From an uncultured Clostridia bacterium (lineage in GTDB: Bacteria; Bacillota; Clostridia; Oscillospirales; Oscillospiraceae), in NCBI GenBank assembly GCA_937907715.1, contig CALERM010000216.1:1-9638 (forward strand): a stretch of DNA of 9,638 nucleotides, written 5' to 3'. Positions 7,708 through 9,638 of the stretch are shown here, piece by piece. Within the stretch, counting starts at the first letter, position 1; every line of letters begins with the position of its first letter. A program made the position numbers and the translations under genes. Below the pieces are notes generated by a model. The model was not told where the DNA came from. It ran no database searches and saw only the letters and a program-made list of their open reading frames with translations.

Positions 7708-8565
7708 TCAGCCCTTGACTGCGCCCGCAGCGACGCCCTTGATGATGTGCTTCTGGCACGTCAGATAGAAGACAATCACCGGAATGATCGACAGCAGAAT
7801 CAGCGCCATCGTTGCGCCGAGGTCCACGGTGCCATAGCTGCCCTTGAGGTACTGGATGTGAATCGGAATCGTCAGATAATTCGTCCGGTCGAGCACCAGG
7901 TACGGCAGCAGATAGTCGTTCCATATCCACATGATCTCCAGAATACCGACCGAAATCATCGTCGGACGGAGCATCGGCAGAACGACCGAGAAATACGTGC
8001 GAAGCGGTCCGCAGCCGTCGATTGCCGCCGCCTCTTCAATGTCCAGCGGAATTGCCTTGACAAAGCCCGTGAACATGAACACAGCCAGACCTGCGCCGAA
8101 GCCCAGATAAATGACCGGAATCGTCCACGGTGTGTTCAGCTTCAGCGTATCGGCAGTTTTCGACAGCGTAAACATGACCATCTGGAACGGCACGACCATC
8201 GAGAACACGCAAAGATAATAGATCGCGCGGCACAGCAGGGAATTGACGCGGGAAATATACCACGCCGCCATCGACGTGAACAGCAGAATCAGCGCCGTCG
8301 ACAGGATCGTAATAACCGTGCTGTAGAGCGCGGATTTCCAGAACGGATAGTTGCCGAAGGTCATGCCCTTGACAAAGTTGCTCAGACCCGCAAAGCTCTC
8401 GCCGCTGGGCCAGCCGAAGGTGTCGGTCTTGACGAAGGTGTTGACCTTGAACGAGTTGAGCAGCACCAGCAGAACCGGCATCACATAGAATACGCAAAGC
8501 ACCGCAAAGAAGATCGTCAGTGCCCGTTTTGCCTGCTTTTCTCTGGATAATGCGCTGTTTTTCAT
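7708..8565 (-). CDS. Carbohydrate ABC transporter permease, MalG-like (CUT1 family)
   Basis: This is an inner-membrane subunit of a sugar importer that pairs with the MalF-like protein and a cytoplasmic ATPase. It has 285 residues with about six hydrophobic segments: roughly 15-37, 78-104, 110-135, 146-168, 203-226 and 250-270. The ATPase-contact EAA loop (178-201) reads EEAAAIDGCGPLRTYF followed by VVLPMLRP. The C-terminus QKHIIKGVAAGAVKG is typical of MalG-type subunits. The ATG at 8563-8565 shares its A with the upstream TGA. A GTG one codon earlier (8566-8568) lies 7 nt from GGAGG (8576-8580), against 10 nt for the ATG, so either may be used; both imply translational coupling with the upstream permease. 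The substrate is probably maltooligosaccharide by context, but CUT1 permeases cannot be assigned by sequence alone. Confidence 0.94.
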   Translation of the reverse strand: MKNSALSREKQAKRALTIFFAVLCVFYVMPVLLVLLNSFKVNTFVKTDTFGWPSGESFAGLSNFVKGMTFGNYPFWKSALYSTVITILSTALILLFTSMAAWYISRVNSLLCRAIYYLCVFSMVVPFQMVMFTLSKTADTLKLNTPWTIPVIYLGFGAGLAVFMFTGFVKAIPLDIEEAAAIDGCGPLRTYFSVVLPMLRPTMISVGILEIMWIWNDYLLPYLVLDRTNYLTIPIHIQYLKGSYGTVDLGATMALILLSIIPVIVFYLTCQKHIIKGVAAGAVKG

Positions 8566-9509
8566 CACTGCTGGACCTCCTTTTTCCGGGTTGCGTTGAG
8601 CTGAATCAGACCGATTGCCGCCACGAGGATGAAGAACAGCACTGCCTTTGCCTGCGCCGTGCCTCTGGCGTTCGCGTTCTGTCCATAGAAGGTGTTGTAG
8701 ATGTTGAGCGCGAGCATCTCCGTCGTATGCACCGTCGTGCCGTCGGGGTTGATGATATACGGCTGACCGCCGGTCAGCGCGAGGTTCTGGTCAAAGAGCT
8801 TGAAGCCGTTGGTCAGCGTCAGGAACATGCAGATCGTAATCGACGGCATGACGTTCGGAATCGTGACCTTCCACAGCGTCTGCCACTTGCTGGCGCCGTC
8901 GATTTTTGCCGCCTCGAGCATATCCTCCGGCACCGCCTGCAGCCCCGCAATGTAAATGATCATCATATAGCCGATCTGCTGCCAGCACATGAGGATGATC
9001 AAGCCCCAGAAGCCGAGCTTTGTATCAAGCAGAATCGACGTGCCGTAATGGCTCAGAATGCCGTCAAAGATCATGCTCCAAATATAGCCCAGCACAATGC
9101 CGCCGATCAGATTCGGCATGAAAAAAACCGTCCGGAACACGTTGGTGCCCTTGATGCCCTGCGTCAGCGCATACGCGACAGCAAAGGCAAGGACGTTGAT
9201 GATGATCAGCGACACGATGGCAAACACCGCCGTGTAGCCGAACGAATACAGGAAGCTTTCGTCGTGGAACGCCTTGACATAATTGCTCAAGCCAACCCAC
9301 GTCCACTTGCTGGTCGTCTTGAATTTGCAGAAGGACAAAAACAGACCCTTCAAAAACGGATACACGAACCCGATGCAGAACGCCGCCGTCATCGGGAGCA
9401 GAAACAGCCAGAACATCCGCTGAATGGGGCGGCGGATCAGGCGGCTGTTGACTGCTGCTGGATCTCTTCTACGCTTCAATACTCTCATCCTCACTTCCGG
9501 TAAGTTCAT
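8565..9509 (-). CDS. Carbohydrate ABC transporter permease, MalF-like (CUT1 family)
   Basis: This is the first permease subunit of a CUT1 sugar importer. With the ATG at 9507-9509 it has 314 residues. A basic N-terminus (RVLKRRRDPAAVNSRLIRR) precedes the first membrane segment near 33-60; further segments fall near 88-115, 125-148, 165-190, 219-235 and 288-304. The EAA loop (199-222) reads EAAKIDGASKWQTLW followed by a TIPNVMP turn. The large periplasmic loop of E. coli MalF is absent, as is usual in Gram-positive MsmF/UgpA-like subunits. Start choice: GAGG lies 8 nt before the ATG at 9507-9509; an ATG at 9486-9488 with GGAAG 5 nt upstream would give 307 residues. The frame extends to a TTG at 9594-9596, but that stretch includes a terminator hairpin and is unlikely to be translated. 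Its stop overlaps the MalG-like start. The substrate is inferred from malQ and glgP. Confidence 0.93.
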   Translation of the reverse strand: MNLPEVRMRVLKRRRDPAAVNSRLIRRPIQRMFWLFLLPMTAAFCIGFVYPFLKGLFLSFCKFKTTSKWTWVGLSNYVKAFHDESFLYSFGYTAVFAIVSLIIINVLAFAVAYALTQGIKGTNVFRTVFFMPNLIGGIVLGYIWSMIFDGILSHYGTSILLDTKLGFWGLIILMCWQQIGYMMIIYIAGLQAVPEDMLEAAKIDGASKWQTLWKVTIPNVMPSITICMFLTLTNGFKLFDQNLALTGGQPYIINPDGTTVHTTEMLALNIYNTFYGQNANARGTAQAKAVLFFILVAAIGLIQLNATRKKEVQQ

Positions 9510-9545
9510 GCCCGCAGCCTCATGCAGCGTTGGGCGTGATAGAAA

Positions 9546-9567
9546 AAAACGTCCTGTTTTGGAAAAC
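9546..9567. promoter_or_regulatory. Alternating AAAAC/GTTTT half-sites upstream of malF: candidate operator
   Basis: AAAAC (9546-9550), GTTTT (9556-9560) and AAAAC (9563-9567) form two overlapping perfect inverted repeats with 5-bp and 2-bp spacers. They lie 37-58 bp upstream of the malF-like start. LacI-family proteins bind short palindromes, so this is a possible site for the regulator encoded two genes downstream. Part of the symmetry comes from the terminator T-tract, so chance is a real alternative. No convincing promoter is seen nearby. Confidence 0.25.
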
Positions 9568-9591
9568 GGGGCGAGCGGAATGCTCGCCCCG
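9563..9591 (-). terminator. Intrinsic terminator upstream of the permease genes
   Basis: A perfect 10-bp GC-rich stem (9582-9591 with 9567-9576, arm CGGGGCGAGC) has a 5-nt loop and is followed on the minus strand by TTTT. It starts 8 nt after a TAA (9600-9602) that appears to end the preceding gene. In many Gram-positive sugar operons a terminator sits between the abundant binding-protein gene and the permeases; that reading would fit here but cannot be shown from this window. Confidence 0.8.
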
Positions 9592-9599
9592 TGCAAGAG

Positions 9600-9638
9600 T
9601 TATTTCCTTTGGTTCTTCTGCCCATGCCGGGACAAAAG
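9600..9638 (-). CDS. C-terminal end of an upstream gene, identity unknown (possibly the sugar-binding protein)
   Basis: Twelve codons end in TAA at 9600-9602 and read LLSRHGQKNQRK. The only support for coding is that the stop is followed 8 nt later by a strong terminator, in the same direction as all other genes. By position before the two permeases, an extracellular solute-binding lipoprotein is the natural guess, but the basic tail identifies no family. The other two minus-strand frames stay open through the terminator, which argues against them as the real end. Confidence 0.3.
   Translation of the reverse strand, partial: LLSRHGQKNQRK

Noticed and set aside
8520..9503. Plus-strand open frames of about 330 codons over the permease genes (also 7552-8550)
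   Set aside because: Their products are dominated by Arg, His, Gln and Asp, mirror images of hydrophobic membrane-protein codons. The minus-strand permeases explain the sequence fully.
9510..9596. Extension of the MalF-like protein to the TTG at 9594-9596, which has AAAGGA upstream
   Set aside because: The added codons would translate through a perfect terminator hairpin and T-tract, and the predicted residues are not membrane-protein-like.
1..9638. CRISPR array, insertion sequence, integrase or attachment site, tRNA, phage defence or toxin-antitoxin genes
   Set aside because: No direct-repeat array, transposase-like product, cloverleaf-like sequence or small gene pair was seen; gene packing is tight and all coding capacity is accounted for by metabolic genes.

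Overview
All confidently supported genes lie on the minus strand, so the window reads right to left. GC is high (estimated by eye at about 55-58%), Shine-Dalgarno sites are strong (GGAGG, AAAGGAG), and intrinsic terminators are frequent. The GapA sequence is of clostridial type. Together these suggest a Gram-positive Clostridia genome, possibly an Oscillospiraceae/Ruminococcaceae-like gut anaerobe. The taxonomic call is inference; no rRNA or other marker is present.

Layout in transcription order. At the right edge are about 12 codons of an upstream gene of unknown identity (stop at 9600-9602), followed at once by an intrinsic terminator. Next come two overlapping CUT1-type sugar ABC permeases (MalF-like 8565-9509, MalG-like 7708-8565), a LacI-family regulator (6670-7686) and 4-alpha-glucanotransferase MalQ (5178-6659). 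A second terminator (5120-5162) precedes a GT35 glycogen/maltodextrin phosphorylase GlgP (2762-5083). A third terminator (2727-2754) precedes an N-acyl-D-amino-acid deacylase (1102-2700). After a 224-bp gap with a near-consensus sigma-A promoter comes glyceraldehyde-3-phosphate dehydrogenase (1-877), cut by the left edge.

Read together, the right-hand genes make a maltodextrin/alpha-glucan uptake and breakdown cluster. The permeases import oligosaccharide, MalQ rearranges short glucans into longer ones, GlgP releases glucose-1-phosphate, and a LacI-type repressor encoded inside the cluster probably senses the sugar. No transporter ATPase is present, so a shared MsmK/MalK-type ATPase elsewhere is expected. 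The D-aminoacylase has no obvious link to glucan metabolism. GapA is an independently promoted housekeeping glycolysis gene.

I see no new enzyme family, mobile element, CRISPR, tRNA or rRNA. The most interesting points are regulatory. Terminators stand directly before malF, glgP and the deacylase with little room for promoters behind them. An array of alternating AAAAC/GTTTT half-sites lies upstream of malF. A short stretch of MalQ looks like a compensated frameshift.
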